64,000 nucleotides of DNA from Dermatemys mawii (GCA_007922305.1 ML677358.1:17409327-17473326); one strand, 5' to 3'; numbered from the stretch's first letter, positions 48,111-59,410 are shown. Numbers and translations: made by a program. The notes: generated by a model not told the origin, from the letters alone.

Positions 48111-51100
48111 ATAAAATGAATAATAAATTATACAATGCATCGCTAATAGTAAGGACCTAGCCAGGAGCTCCAGGAAGTAATTGCATCACTGAAATGTGCA
48201 GATGCAGGAACATATTTAATTATAGTATTAATAGAACTAAGACAGCCAAAGGAGCAGGCACCTAAGCAAAAGACACTTGAAAGTTTCCCAATTAGTTCAA
48301 TTGGCTTTGGATCAGGCTGTGCTTTCTACTACCCATTGAAGGCACCTCATTGACCCCAAGCAGTGTCACCATCTGATGGGTAAGTCTGCATTTCTTATGC
48401 TCAGTCACAGTGAATTCCTAACACACAGTAGCAGCCTCATCCACTCTAGTCATTCTTGCTGCTCTGCAGCAAAGCTTATATGGCTCATTCGTGCCACCTG
48501 CTGTCACTGTTGTGAAAATATCCTCCAACTATTCATTTCAGCTAGGGTTGAAATAGTGTCCTTCCTTGAGTACATTCATTTGTTCCTTCCCCACCTCCTG
48601 GGATGGTGTTTATTTGTAGTTCTAATTCCCTATGCCCTCACCCTAAGCAACATTCTTTTGTTATTTCTTAACCTTCAATTATAGGCCACACTTTGAAACC
48701 CAAAGATTTATTTAAGCATCTAGAGGAGAACATGAAGGTCAGGAACCAAGAACAGAGAAGTAATGAAATACACCACTAAGATGGAAAGGGACCATAAATC
48801 TATTGAGAGGGCCCTCTTGGTAATTTTAAAATAATCTTTTATTTTGTTCCTCTGGTTTCTTTTGGGGGGGGGGGGGATTCTTAGCCCTATCTTTAAAATG
48901 CAGGAAAGCCAGGCAGTGTCTCCTTACAGTTTTCCAATTATCCAGTCCTATCCCTAAATATACCCCCATTTTTAATTACTTTTCTATACCTCCTCCGTAC
49001 TAATCACTATATTTCCGACATTATCTTCTCACTTCAGATTTCCTTTAGCCAGCTTGAAAATTGGTCATTTTGATATAGCCAAATCACCACACGTGCTGAA
49101 TTCATGAAAGATTACTATGGTAAATCCTTGATTAATTAACCACATTACTTCATGGAGCAGAGCCATCCTCCCTTTAGACTGCCCAGATATAAATGCTATT
49201 TAGTCTGAACATCGAATCTAAACAAATCAAAACCAACTTAGGTCCAGCTGCAGCTTCGCACTGTAATGTCATCATCATGGCAATAAATTCAGCAATGCAG
49301 ATTGGTTGGGAAGCATTCAAGCTGGAGGATATTTTTCTATTTTAAAAGGTGGTGATGCTGAAATTCTTGTGGGCTCTGTAGTAGCCACATGCCAATATTG
49401 CAGCAAGCCAAGATGAAGGAGTCTCTTAAAGCTCCCAGGCTTTCCCCTTTTCCTCCACTAGGCTCACTCATGAGCAGGCAGAAAACACAATGAGGATTGT
49501 ACACACTGATGCCTGGGGAGGTGAAGAGTTGGAAGGTGACATGCCCAGAAGACCAAACTACAGTGGCCTTCATCACAACAGGACTGAGCTTTGTTAAAGC
49601 AGGAAGTGGGTGTGTTGGAGGATTGACTTTTGGGAAGCTGGAGGAGGAGGAGGAAGGGGCATGGGATGCCTAAACATCATTGCTACCTCCCCTGGCCCTA
49701 CAGGAGCTGCTGCGGCAGAGTAGAGGTGGTCAAATATTTTTGATATTCCAGTTTATCTGAAAAATGCCATTTACTCTAAAACAAAGCCTCTTGTCAGCAC
49801 GTGCTGCTTTTGATGAAAAGATGACAAAAGTGTTTTATATCTACAGGGTTATGTTCCATTTTGCTCAACTATTCTATCAAATAGTTTTTACTATGAAATT
49901 ATATACAGACCACCACATAGGTGGTGCGTTCCAACCTGGAACAAGGAGTTACAAGTGTCTGCATTCCTACCTAACACAAATTTCAGTTCCTGAACAGCTC
50001 TACCGTTGAGGATCTGGTCTGCCTAGGCAAGGGTGGGAATTGGGGAGAAGCACTGATCACCAGACGGACAGCATTGGAGGAGAAAAAGCTGCCACATCGC
50101 CTTCACTGCACGAGTTTTCCCACTGCTGTCAAAGTAGGAAAAATGCACCTGGCTGCTCCTCTGAATCTGACAGCTCCTCCGCATGTCTTTGGCCTCCAGG
50201 TCCCCTGACAGTCCATGGAACAGTTAGAGAAGCAGGTGTTTGGCCAGGCTGGCACATGCATGCCCATGAGAGAAACAGGGAGCCCCATCTTTGCTAGTGT
50301 AAATAGTTGTTTCCTACTGCATTATATAGAGTTTTAAAACACCACCTTAATTTAATTCTGCCAGCAATGCTTTGTATTGCCTCCATGCCTCCTTCCCTTG
50401 ATCTTGATTCTTCTCCTAGGCTTTCTAAAAGATGCTTATGGCTCATTTTCTAACACTCATTCCTTTCTGAAAGCTGCTGCTTTGATCTGATTTTCCCTCC
50501 TGTTCTGCTCCAGGATTGAATTCCTCAGGTTTCCGTTTTCTTTAGAGAAAGACACTGCTTCCCTAGTCATTTCTCAAAAGACTCCCTTTAACTTTTCACT
50601 AAATGTACAGACAGCTGGTAGCAGCACCTCATGAATTAGTTCAACCCATTTCCATTTAAATATGTCCCACCTGGCTTCATTAAAATTCCAGCCAGGTTCC
50701 TGTGTGTCTTGTCATTGCCTTTGTGCATTCAAAAGTGAGTAAATAATTAGGGGGTGGGAGGGAGAATTGTTAGAAACCCCAAGTTATTTATAGATGCTCA
50801 GTTGCATTTTTGGGATTTGCTCCCACATGGGCATATTAGATCAAACTGAATTTGTTGGCTGATAAGTCCCTCACTTCTAGTGCTGTGCCCAAAAACGTAA
50901 TAAATACAAGAGTCATCACTGAGAATGTTCCACATCCTCATCTGGTATTCACTGGTCTCCCTCCACAACAGACAGAGCTCCCCTGAAATGAGAGATTCTG
51001 ATTTATACCAGCCAAGGACGTGATCAAACCCATAATTGGTAGACCTTGATTGAAATGAAAAACTGACTGACTTCATTGGTGGCTGAGACACTTTTGTTGT

Positions 51101-52058
51101 TTAAGGAACTGCTTTAAAAATCTTATTCTTTAAACATATCAGAGCGCTTCATACTCACCAGCTCTTTCCGGAGCCAGGCAGATCATGACCAGTGCTGTGC
51201 AAACTCCCCACGAATAGCTCAGCTGCAATACCCCAGCTCTTCTAGTCCAGGGCACAAAAATGGTTTACATGGGAACTGACTCAGAATGGAGGTATTTGGT
51301 CCAGGAGTCAGGCACCTAAATACCTTTGAGACTCATTCTCCACTCTATTACTACAGTTCTACCTCACCGTCCTGCCCCTGATGGTGAAACAGCAGAGTAA
51401 TATAACTGGCATAAACAACTAGGGTGGAAAATCAGGCCCTGTCAATTCAAGTAAATTTCTTTCACTCAAACGGCATTTCCAGAAAGTCACTTTCCATTAA
51501 AACAGCTGCCACCTGAAGCTAAAAAGAAATTTAGCTTTTCACACAACTAAGAACTTCTCACTGTACCAGCCTCAATTCATGATCCTCTCTTTTGAGGCCC
51601 AAATCTTGCATTGCCAATCTATTGTCCAGCACCTGAATTTCCCTAGAACCACACTACTTACATCAATCCTAGTGAAAGGCAGAACTGTCCTAACTGCAGA
51701 CCTGCTTTCACTTCCAAGCTGAGAGCAGAAAATGGATCCCAAATTATTGGGCACCTAGCCAAGCTGATGAGAGCATGTACAAATTTAGCTGAAGACTAAT
51801 TCTAGTTGAAAGACAGACAAGAAAATGCACCATGTGAACAGAGGTGATTGTTGTAGAAGAATGATCCTCTTCATTCTACAGCAATGGATCAGCCAGATAG
51901 CCTTGGAGACATAGAGGGGCTACATTTGCAATGAGTTGGCTGGAAGAGAGGTTTAACAGTGCATTGCCTCCATTATAGTCCAAGGAGGCTCAGCATTTTC
52001 AGGGACTTACACAAAGGACAATTTAACCTTATCCCAGTACTGACCATGTCATGATAAA
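48111..52058. other. Gene-free stretch
   Basis: No named repeat apart from a G homopolymer near 48866-48877 and a 'caggcacctaaatacctttg' palindromic-repeat fragment near 51310. A 102-codon plus frame (48376-48684) has no domain. The 49080-49330 part looks complex and unique and could be conserved, which is untestable here. Confidence 0.45.
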
Positions 52059-52640
52059 TTGCAGTGTTCAAGACTAGGGCCTCCAGGACAAGCAGCCATG
52101 GTCTGCTCTGTCAGACACCTTGCCTCTGCCTCCCTAGGCGCCTTCCTACCATCAGTCTTTCCCCCAGCCCCATTCCTGGGCTCTGTGCAACAAGCAGCAC
52201 CTCCTAGGAGATCTCCCCAGAGGGCCAGTTCCTGCTTCTTCAGTCAGGCTCAGCCACAGGAGCAGCTCCAATCCTGCATCATCTGGATAACTCCACTTCT
52301 CTAATGCCCAGAGAGTCACTGCAGAGCTCTCCCCTCTCTTCCCACAGCCCCCATGCCCCTGAGGCTTTCCTCTCACTGCCTCTGGCTTTCCCCAGCTCAG
52401 AACTCTCCAGCTCTAGCTTCTCTCTCTACCTTTAGTCCAGGAAAGAAACTCCCAGCACTCTGTCTCCTCCCTGCCTGCCTGCCTTCTTTCACTGCCCTGT
52501 ACAGCTGTCTTTCTGGAGAGCCAGCTGGCTTCAGTCCCTACTTAAGCATGGCCCATCCACCAGCTGTAGCCAGTCAGGCCCAGATTAACCCTTCCATTGC
52601 CTCTGGGGACTACGCACACATTACATTGAACTAATAAATA
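52059..52640 (-). mobile_element. Possible pyrimidine-rich LTR-like repeat
   Basis: CT-rich on plus with repeated 'cttcccc', 'ctccctgcctgcctgcctt' and similar. It gives 80-93 codon frames without domains. Composition resembles the block at 20.15-20.65 kb. Weak call. Confidence 0.3.
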
Positions 52641-52868
52641 GGGCTTTACTTGGGGACTATTTCTGGCCCAGTGCTCCCAGAATCAGGGCTGGCCATGTCC
52701 TTTCTGAAGGACCCTGGGGTTCTCAGCAGTACTTGGGAGGAGATGTTCTGCTTCTTTTACACCACTGGGGCTGTGCACTGGGGAATAGAAACCACCCCCC
52801 AAGCCCCTGCTTGGGTCCCTCCATGGTTGTGGTGGGGGTGGGGAATGGGGAACCCCGTGGGTGTAACT

Positions 52869-53313
52869 CAGTGGTTCCCAAACATTTCAGGGTCATCCCC
52901 TCCTTACTCCTGTCCATGCCTCTCCCCCAGAACTGGGGCCAGGCACAGGGCTGAGGCTTGTGGGAGGAACAAGAATGGGGTCAGAGGGCCAAAGCTGGGG
53001 CCACAGCTGGGGGTGGAGCTGGGAATACAAAGAGAGCTGGAGCCATAACCAGGGGCCGAGGCTGGGGGGTGGGGCCTGCAGCAAGTGCGGAGCCGCGGCC
53101 AGGGCACAGTCATCGGGGCTGAGGCTGGGGCCGGGCATGATGCTGGGAGCCAGGGCAACAGCTGGAGGTGGGGTTGGTGCAGAACTGGGAGAGGAGCAGA
53201 GCGGAGAGGGGCGGCACTCCTTCCGGACCTCCCGTGGGGGCTGGTCCAGGCCCTGTGGCACCCCCCTCCACTGCCCTCCTCACAGGGTGCACCCCACAGT
53301 TTGGGGACTGCTG
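52869..53313. mobile_element. hAT MITE with 8-bp target duplication
   Basis: The left end CAGTGGTTCCCAAAC and the right end GTTTGGGGACTGCTG are inverted repeats agreeing at 12 of 15 positions. The flanks gtgtaact (52861-52868) and atgtaact (53314-53321) match at 7 of 8, the 8-bp signature of hAT insertion. The interior is GC-rich with 'gctgggg' reiterations and yields five overlapping frames of 64-142 codons on both strands, all spurious. It lies just beyond the 3' end of the minus-strand gene. Confidence 0.92.
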
Positions 53314-53585
53314 ATGTAACTGATTCACACACTTCAGTTTTAAAGTCACACGGGGAGGCCCAGGAAACACAGTTTCAGTTTGTAATCAAATACAAATTGT
53401 TATGAACCCTGGCACATTTAAGGCCATGATGTCCTGCCCCAGGAACACAAGTAGCCCCGATCCACACTTTGGTCACATCAGCATCCTCATCTCTTAATTT
53501 TCCTTTGATTATGTAAAAGGAATAAGAGTTAACATTTGGGGGTTTGACACTGGAAAACTATTAAGCATCCAAGTTAGTTTTTCTC

Positions 53586-53591
53586 TTTATT
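53586..53591 (-). terminator. Candidate poly(A) signal of the minus-strand gene
   Basis: TTTATT on plus is AATAAA on minus, 586 bases downstream of the stop codon at 54177-54179. It is the first canonical hexamer I found after the stop. The position suits a short 3' UTR, but no cleavage-site evidence exists. Confidence 0.4.
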
Positions 53592-54176
53592 ATTGCTCAT
53601 GCCACAGCATGTCTTCAGGCAGTCAGGTCAGGGGGATATAGGGAAAGATAAAATCTATTTCCATGGTAATACAGCACCCCCGGCTTGAAGTGGTTTCCAT
53701 CACATACAGGGTTTACAGTTTGGTTCAATGGCTCTCAGTACCCTCACTATACAAATTGCTCCAGCACCCCTGCTGTTATGAGTAAATAAGACCCAGACCC
53801 TAAGCATATGTGTAGTCCAGTTTACTGCAGCAAGGTTACTCATGTGCTTTGAAGTTACTCATATGCAAGTAGTTCCAGGGCTGGGGTTTAAGAGACTAAT
53901 TCTGAGAATTCTGAGATGCCAGTGATGGGTAAAATATCTTCTAATAGAGGCCACATTATCCAGCAGTTTTAAAGATGGCTCAAGAGAAAAGGGCTTATAT
54001 CCTCAGGGGATCTCCTGGAAGTTATGTGCCTAGAAACCTTTGAAAATCTACTTTGAGGTTTTAAACTCCCCATAATTCATGTGGTTGGATCTGGGTTTTG
54101 GTTTGTATCCATCATTATTTCCTGGGTTAGCAAGGAACTAATCCTTCTTTTCTAGCCTAGGCTGAAAGAGCCTCTT

Positions 54177-54315
54177 TTAGATGCTGGATTCCACAGGATC
54201 GTGACATATTCCCTGTGATTCTGAATGGCCATCAGGGATCTGCTGCAGAGTCAAAAGGGTATTCACTTCTTCTACTCCATTGAGGATTTTTTCAGGCTCT
54301 CCAGAGACATCTGAG
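54177..54315 (-). CDS. Terminal coding exon: cytoplasmic tail of a candidate single-pass membrane protein
   Basis: On the minus strand a good acceptor (pyrimidine-rich tract ending ttcttattacag) precedes 139 bases coding for the last base of a split codon, 45 residues and a TAA stop. The tail is acidic to neutral, with SDVSGEPEKILNGVEEVN near its start, then TLLTLQQIPDG and a C-terminal HDPVESSI. There is no ITAM, ITIM (I/V-x-Y-x-x-L) or death domain, and no tyrosine at all. It enters in phase 2, matching the phase-2 end of the exon at 56502-56547. Downstream is about 590 bp of 3' UTR to an AATAAA. I do not recognise the family. It could be a terminal exon of an immune-type receptor or of an unrelated small membrane protein. 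Confidence 0.55.
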
Positions 54316-54449
54316 CTGTAATAAGAAGTGCAGATTATTAATGGGGTAACAAACAAATACATGGGCCCATCATGATGGGCCAAATCCTGAAATCCTAACA
54401 ATCTTTGCCAGGGAAAATTCCTACTGATGTTTGGGGAAGAGAAAACCAT

Positions 54450-54545
54450 TGGGCCAGATCTTCAGCTAATGTAAATTGGCATCTCTGCATTGTCTTTAAT
54501 GGAGTAATGCCGATTTACACCAGCTGGACCATTTATATTAATGTG
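54450..54545. repeat. Palindromic dispersed repeat ('gggccagat...')
   Basis: 'gggccagatcttcagctaat' opens it. The inner arms 'gtaaattggcatctctgcat' and 'atgccgatttacacc' mirror each other. Same family as 46466-46575. Confidence 0.75.
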
Positions 54546-55099
54546 CAGGTTAAGAGAGGGCTTCAAGTCTCATGCTTGTAAGTGTAAACTGATCTCCAAA
54601 GGGGGTCAGAAAAGAATTTCCCCTTCTCCCTTGTATGGCACAGAAGAATTAGTTATGTGCACAATAAGGCGGATGATTGGGGGCCATCTTCCCCTAAAAA
54701 TTCAGCTACTGACTACTGGTAAATATCTTCACTTAATAAGCCAGTGGTCAAATTGATTACAAACCATCCTCTATTCTGAATAAGCAACAAAATATTTCAG
54801 AGTATGGTGAAATGATCAGAAACCTCAACTCCTAAAATACAGAGAAAGGAATAAATTATTTGCATCAATGGAATCAAAGGAGGATGCTAAACTGTACACT
54901 AGTCATATGTGGGCTGTGAAATAAACCCCTCTTATGAAGAAAGAATTAGGGTTGCCTCACTCCTCCATTAAGACCTTTATAACTCCTAGTATCCTCTTTT
55001 GCCTATTTGGCGTAAACACCTCTTCACTGTGGACTGTACCTGAAACTCTTATGTTGTCATGAGTCAGCAGAAGAAACTATTTTCCTGGTTGGGCACAAT
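54546..55099. other. Intronic, no feature recognised
   Basis: Lies within the last intron of the minus-strand gene model. No exon or named repeat seen. Confidence 0.4.
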
Positions 55100-55215
55100 A
55101 ATGGGCCAGATTCTGCCTTCACTTACTCTGGTGTAAATCATAACTCATCCCATTGAAGTAGATGGAGTTATACTGGTGTAAAGTTGTGTAAGTCAGGAGG
55201 AGAACCAGGCCAGTT
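55100..55215. repeat. Palindromic dispersed repeat
   Basis: The left arm 'gggccagattctgccttcac' and the right arm '...aggagaaccaggcca' are inverted copies. The centre is 'cccattgaagtagatgga'. It accounts for the start of the 74-codon minus frame at 55119-55343. Confidence 0.82.
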
Positions 55216-55802
55216 GTGCACACCAGATTCTCTTCTATCTCCAGTTTACCCCAGTGTAACACCAAAGGGATTATTTCTGATTTACGCCCATGTGGCAGGT
55301 GAGTCGGGTCCTTATGTGCCATTTCCTTAAGGTGTTTGATCAACTCCTGAAGTGGGTTATTTAGTTCACTGAACTGAAGTCACTACATGACATCAAGCAC
55401 CATCGTTAGCAGTTCTGGTTGTCTATTGGTTACTCCATTATCTGCAATTTCTAAGCAGCAATGCTCGATTGTCTGGAGTGACGTGGTCTGGAGTTCAGGG
55501 CTAACACAGCATGTGCATTGTGTCCTGCTCCCATTGCAATCAATGGCAAATCCCATATTGCCTGCAGTAGGATCAAGCTTGGACCCTTTATTGGGAAATG
55601 ACGAACCAGATTACCTTTTTATTGTATGCAGTCGATACTTCCCCAAGTATTTATCTGGAAACAAAGCAGTGCTAATTAGAATCTGACAAGGAAAAACAAA
55701 CCCATAATTCGAATGATATTCTAATACACTCTGACACATAGACAATGTTGCAAATGTTGCAAAATTTGTAGCAGCTGAGCAGGGACCGGTGCCCTGATCT
55801 CA

Positions 55803-56100
55803 GGGTTTGTCTACACAGCAGATAAAGTGGCGGCAAGTCTCCGAGCTGCGTCAACTGACTCAGGGTCACTGGGCTTGCACTGCAGGGCTCAAAATAGCAG
55901 TGTAGACATTCAGGCTTGGGCTGGACGCACACTCTGAGACCTACAGGGGGAAGGAGGGTCTTGGAGCCTGGATCCAGCTCCAGCCTGAACATCTACACTG
56001 CTATTTTTAGTTCCACACCACAAGCCTCACAAACCCAAGTCAGTTTACCCCAAACTCTGAGACTTGGTGCTGCTGGGGTTTTTGCCTTGTAGACGTACCC
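55803..56100. mobile_element. MITE with 'gggttTgtctacac' ends
   Basis: The left GGGTTTGTCTACACAGC and the right end (reverse complement GGGTACGTCTACAAGGC) match at about 14 of 17 positions. Inside, 'aaaatagcagtgtagaca' and 'tctacactgctattttta' are inverted copies, so the element is palindromic over much of its length. A 106-codon minus frame (55672-55992) is a by-product. No transposase. Confidence 0.78.
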
Positions 56101-56144
56101 ACAGTTATACCGGCCTGTGTCAGGATTAACTCCAGTAAACTCAG

Positions 56145-56387
56145 GTGACAAAGAGTCCTGTGGCACCTTAAAGACTAACTAAAGTTTTAGAGCATAAGCT
56201 TTCGTGGGCTAGTACCCACTTCGTCAGATGCATGCAGTGGAAGTATCCAGGGGCAGGTATAAATAGGTAGGCAAGAACCAGGTGGGAGATAACAGGGTTA
56301 GTCCAATGAGGCTGAACCAGCTTGTTATCTCTAATCAGGGAGGGTGAGATGTTCCTCTAGCAGCTGAATCACGGCTACCCCTCTGAT
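56145..56387 (+). mobile_element. SINE insertion with exact 14-bp target duplication and inverted tip
   Basis: TCCAGTAAACTCAG occurs at 56131-56144 and again at 56388-56401. The insert begins 'gtgacaaagagtcctgtggc', continues 'ataagctttcgtgggctagt', and ends 'cacggctacccctctgatt', which is the reverse complement of the usual 5' tip of this turtle SINE. The left end therefore lacks about 45 bases that reappear inverted at the right end. Non-coding. It lies in the last intron of the minus-strand gene. Confidence 0.9.
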
Positions 56388-56501
56388 TCCAGTAAACTCA
56401 GTGTATTTACACAAGTGCTAAACCGGTTTCAGCGAGATCAGAATCAAGCCAGTTACATGCATGTGTGATGAATGGGCTTTGGCTCCTTGTCTGCTTCCTA
56501 C

Positions 56502-56547
56502 CACATCACGGCCAGCATCGAATTCCTCCTAAACTCCCCGGTCCCGC
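56502..56547 (-). CDS. Small cytoplasmic exon of the candidate membrane protein
   Basis: A 46-base exon on the minus strand between acceptor ttgcttccctcatag and donor gtaggaag. It enters in phase 1 and leaves in phase 2, exactly what is needed to join the membrane exon (ends phase 1) to the terminal exon (starts phase 2). It encodes GTGEFRRNSMLAVM between two split cysteine codons. R-R just after the membrane segment fits the positive-inside rule. A chance hit of this size with both sites and the right phase is unlikely but possible; it is the exon with least protein-level support. Confidence 0.5.
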
Positions 56548-56849
56548 CTATGAGGGAAGCAAACCTCCACCAAATGAACAGGGTGACACGATCCCCAGGG
56601 GAATAAAGGACACCAAACTGTTTTAAACCATCTTAAACAGAGTGAACTCACATGGCTCTGTGTACCCAGTAATGTTCTGGAGTGAAATAGGTTCACTGCA
56701 CTTGTAAAGAAATACTATACTGGTTCTGGTTTTACTAGCTGCCAATTCATCAGGATTCTCCTCACTCGTGGAACCAAGCTAACTCCATGATAGGGTTAAT
56801 TCTCCTAGCCACTTGCATGAGAGATCATCCTTTTGATAAGCAATAAGTC

Positions 56850-56960
56850 TTGTGAGCCTGATTCTCTTCTCACACTGCTTTTCCATTGCACATGTGTTAC
56901 TCCATTAACACCACTGGAAGAAACAGGCTCTGTGTAGCCATCAAACTCCAGATTTACCCC
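56850..56960. repeat. Palindromic dispersed repeat
   Basis: 'gagcctgattctcttctcac' on the left mirrors 'ctggaagaaacaggctctg' on the right around 'gttactccattaacaccac'. It explains part of a 95-codon minus frame at 56805-57092. Confidence 0.7.
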
Positions 56961-57204
56961 ACAGTAACTGAGAGCAGAATTTTCCCATTGTACAGATCTA
57001 TATATGAAACTGCTCCCAAGAACAAATTCTGTGGTTTGTTCCTCATTTGACAAAATGTAACTTATACCCACCAAGCAAGACATTGTACCCAAACCTTTTC
57101 TTTCCCTTGCCTGTAGAATAGTGCTGCTACTTATGTATTAAGCATAAGTTTTTCAGCATTGTTTTCCCCATATCTGGCTGTGCAGTTCAATATCTGGCTT
57201 CCAT

Positions 57205-57295
57205 TATGCAGCTCCCAAGTACCTTCAACCTGATTCTCCTCTTTAACGTCAGGGGTGTTACATCGGTGTAAAACTAGCATGAAGTTAGAATCAAG
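57205..57295. repeat. Partial palindromic dispersed repeat
   Basis: 'cctgattctcctctttaacg' and 'catcggtgtaaaactagc' belong to one arm of the same family. The other arm is eroded. Confidence 0.6.
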
Positions 57296-57548
57296 TTCTT
57301 TTTCCATAGTGTTATGATCCACTTTTGGCCCAGCCTTCACTAAATAAGAACCAACTATTTTCACATATATGCAGGCAGCAAGAATCAAAAGCACTCAGGC
57401 ACCGAATAGCAAGATTTAATGCACAGTTCACATCTGCCGTTGTGTCAGCAATTCAATATTTGGAGGACAGAAAGACGCCAAAGGGATCAGCATCAGACCA
57501 GCAGGCAGTGCAGAGCATCAAGATGGACACCTACCCTCTAATACTTAC

Positions 57549-57633
57549 ATGTCAATAACACTGCCAGCACCGATGTGAAGAGAAGAATGACAGTCACTAC
57601 CACAGAGATGATTACTGTTGGGATTTCATTCTG
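57549..57633 (-). CDS. Transmembrane exon of the candidate membrane protein
   Basis: The strongest coding signal in the window. On the minus strand an excellent acceptor (tttctttccctcgattag) is followed by 85 bases and a consensus donor (gtaagtat). The exon encodes QNEIPTVIISVVVTVILLF and then TSVLAVLLT: about 25 uninterrupted hydrophobic residues, right for one membrane span. Entry is phase 0, exit phase 1. The acceptor could also be used three bases later without changing the frame. An acidic residue before the span and arginines after it, in the next exon, suggest N-outside, type I or III topology. 'PTVII' superficially resembles membrane segments of B7-type proteins, but the short neighbouring exons do not fit those genes and I make no assignment. 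Confidence 0.7.
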
Positions 57634-58058
57634 CTAATCGAGGGAAAGAAAGCAGAAAAGACTTTTAAACTATGCTTTTTCTCTGGTAAGTTTAATTAAG
57701 ATCTGGTGGGTCTAATCAAGGAGTACTCTGAAATGTCTGCAATCAGCCGGAGTTTGCAGTGTAAATTTCAGGATGGATTTTCTGAGCCTTCCTCTTGAAT
57801 ATCGAAGAAAAATCAGGAAATCTACATGCAACTTTGTGGTATGTTTTGAAAGGTAGTTGCATTGTGTATTGTGATAATGCCAAGCTTATTTTTGTTTTGC
57901 ATAAGTTGGAGATCTGGCAAAACCACAGGTTGCTTTTGCAAAATCTTTTTGAGTGGGTTTTGGTTAAGCAAAACCCAAACCAGGCCCCAGTTTATCTGAA
58001 CTCACAGGGCCAGATCCTGGCCCCCATTATGAAATGGTTTTCTCTACAACCATATGCA

Positions 58059-58290
58059 GTGTTGTTGTAGCCATGTCAGTACCAGGATATTAGCGAGACA
58101 AGGTGGGTGAGGTAATATCATTTATGGAACCAACTTCTGTAGGTGAGAGACACAAGCTTTCGAGCTACACAGAGTTCTTCTTCAAGTCTGGGAAAGGTAG
58201 AGATCTGAAGAATCTCTCTATGTAGCTCAAAATCTTGTCTTTCTCACCAACAGAAGTCAGTCCCATAAAAGATACTACCTCAACCAACTA
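58059..58290. mobile_element. SINE-like repeat folded into an inverted repeat
   Basis: The left arm 'caggatattagcgagacaag' through 'caagctttcgagctacacag' (about 58081-58171) is repeated inverted at about 58215-58290 ('tagctcaaaatcttgtcttt' through 'gatactacctcaacca'). The arms of about 80 bp have diverged. I recall this as a common turtle and crocodilian repeat. It lies in an intron of the minus-strand gene. Confidence 0.8.
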
Positions 58291-59047
58291 TAGAATTTTA
58301 GACTTCACTCGCCAAGAAGGGAAAAAGTCCAATTCACAGATTGTAGCACAAAGCCATCAGAGACCACCACTGGCTAAACCTCAAAGATGAGTTACCTAGT
58401 GTTTGTCCCTCTCAGACACTGCCCTGTTCCCATGGCAGCAGACAGCATGGTTTGAATATGAGGAATTTTACCTACAAAGTACATGAATATTGCATACAGT
58501 GAGAAAAACTTAATTCTGGAACTGAGGGGAGGCAGCAAAGAATCATCATGCCCAGCACATCTGGAACAGTTCTGGGATGTGAGACTGGGAAGGAACAGGA
58601 ACTTTTCCGTGCCTCTTTCACACGGCCATTGGCATCTGATCTTATAAAAATCTGTATGTTGCAGTTGGTCAGATTCGGAATGACACATCCAACTAGACAC
58701 TCTAGCTATCTCCCCTTTCATTTCAGTTGGTACGAGTCATCTCCACACAACTGATCTGATACAGAGAGGCTGCTGTATGGAACAGTAGTGGACAAAAGGT
58801 AGATGACATGAAAAATGGTACAACACATCAGCCAGTGTTTTTTGCACCTTCCTTGGAACCACTTGGTGCTGACCACAGTCAAAGAGAGCAGACTGGCCAA
58901 GATGGACCATAAGTTTGAGCCAGTCTGGGAATTCCTATGTTCCCACGTAAAAATATTAAACCACCTTTGCAGTGTGCTGTTAGCATAAAACGCTATATAA
59001 ATGGCTGACAGGTCAGGCAGTCTGTTAGCTAATCAGACATTTCTGAG

Positions 59048-59384
59048 CAGGGCTGGGCTGAGAGCAGATTTTTGAGTTCTGTGGTTGAGCTGAAAAATAA
59101 CAATAAAAGAAATCATTGTGTTCAACCCAAAATACATTTTGAAGGTTTTTTGTTTTGTTTTCCAGGGTTTTAGAACTTTCACTTTTTTACATTCAGACAC
59201 AATATATCTTTATGAAACTAAAGGCAAAATGTTTTTGACATTTCCAAAAAAAAATATTAAAACTTTTTTTTCCAGCTCAAACACTTCATCGAATGTAACC
59301 TAAATTCACAAATGATTTCAGTCAGACCAAATCTGCATTTTTTGGTGGAAAAACTGTTTGCATGCAAATTTTTGCCCAGCTCTG
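59048..59384. mobile_element. hAT MITE ('CAGRGCTGGGC' ends)
   Basis: The left end CAGGGCTGGGC and the right end GCCCAGCTCTG are inverted repeats matching at 10 of 11. The flanks tttctgag (59040-59047) and cttctcag (59385-59392) match at 6 of 8. It ends only 26 bases from the donor-side edge of the exon at 59411-59466, so it lies in the following intron. Same family as 3171-3534. Confidence 0.85.
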
Positions 59385-59410
59385 CTTCTCAGAATTAGAA
59401 TAGTTTTTAC

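Noticed and set aside
52893..53405. Overlapping open frames of 86-142 codons on both strands
   Set aside because: All lie in or across the hAT MITE at 52869-53313 with its target duplication; low-complexity composition, no domain.
57549..57633. Assignment of the membrane exon to CD86 or another B7 family gene
   Set aside because: Only a short 'PTVII' resemblance; the surrounding short exons, phases and tail do not match that family.
58392..58721. 109-codon minus-strand frame within the candidate gene interval
   Set aside because: Has cysteines and a hydrophobic stretch, but no acceptor/donor pair whose phases fit the neighbouring exons.
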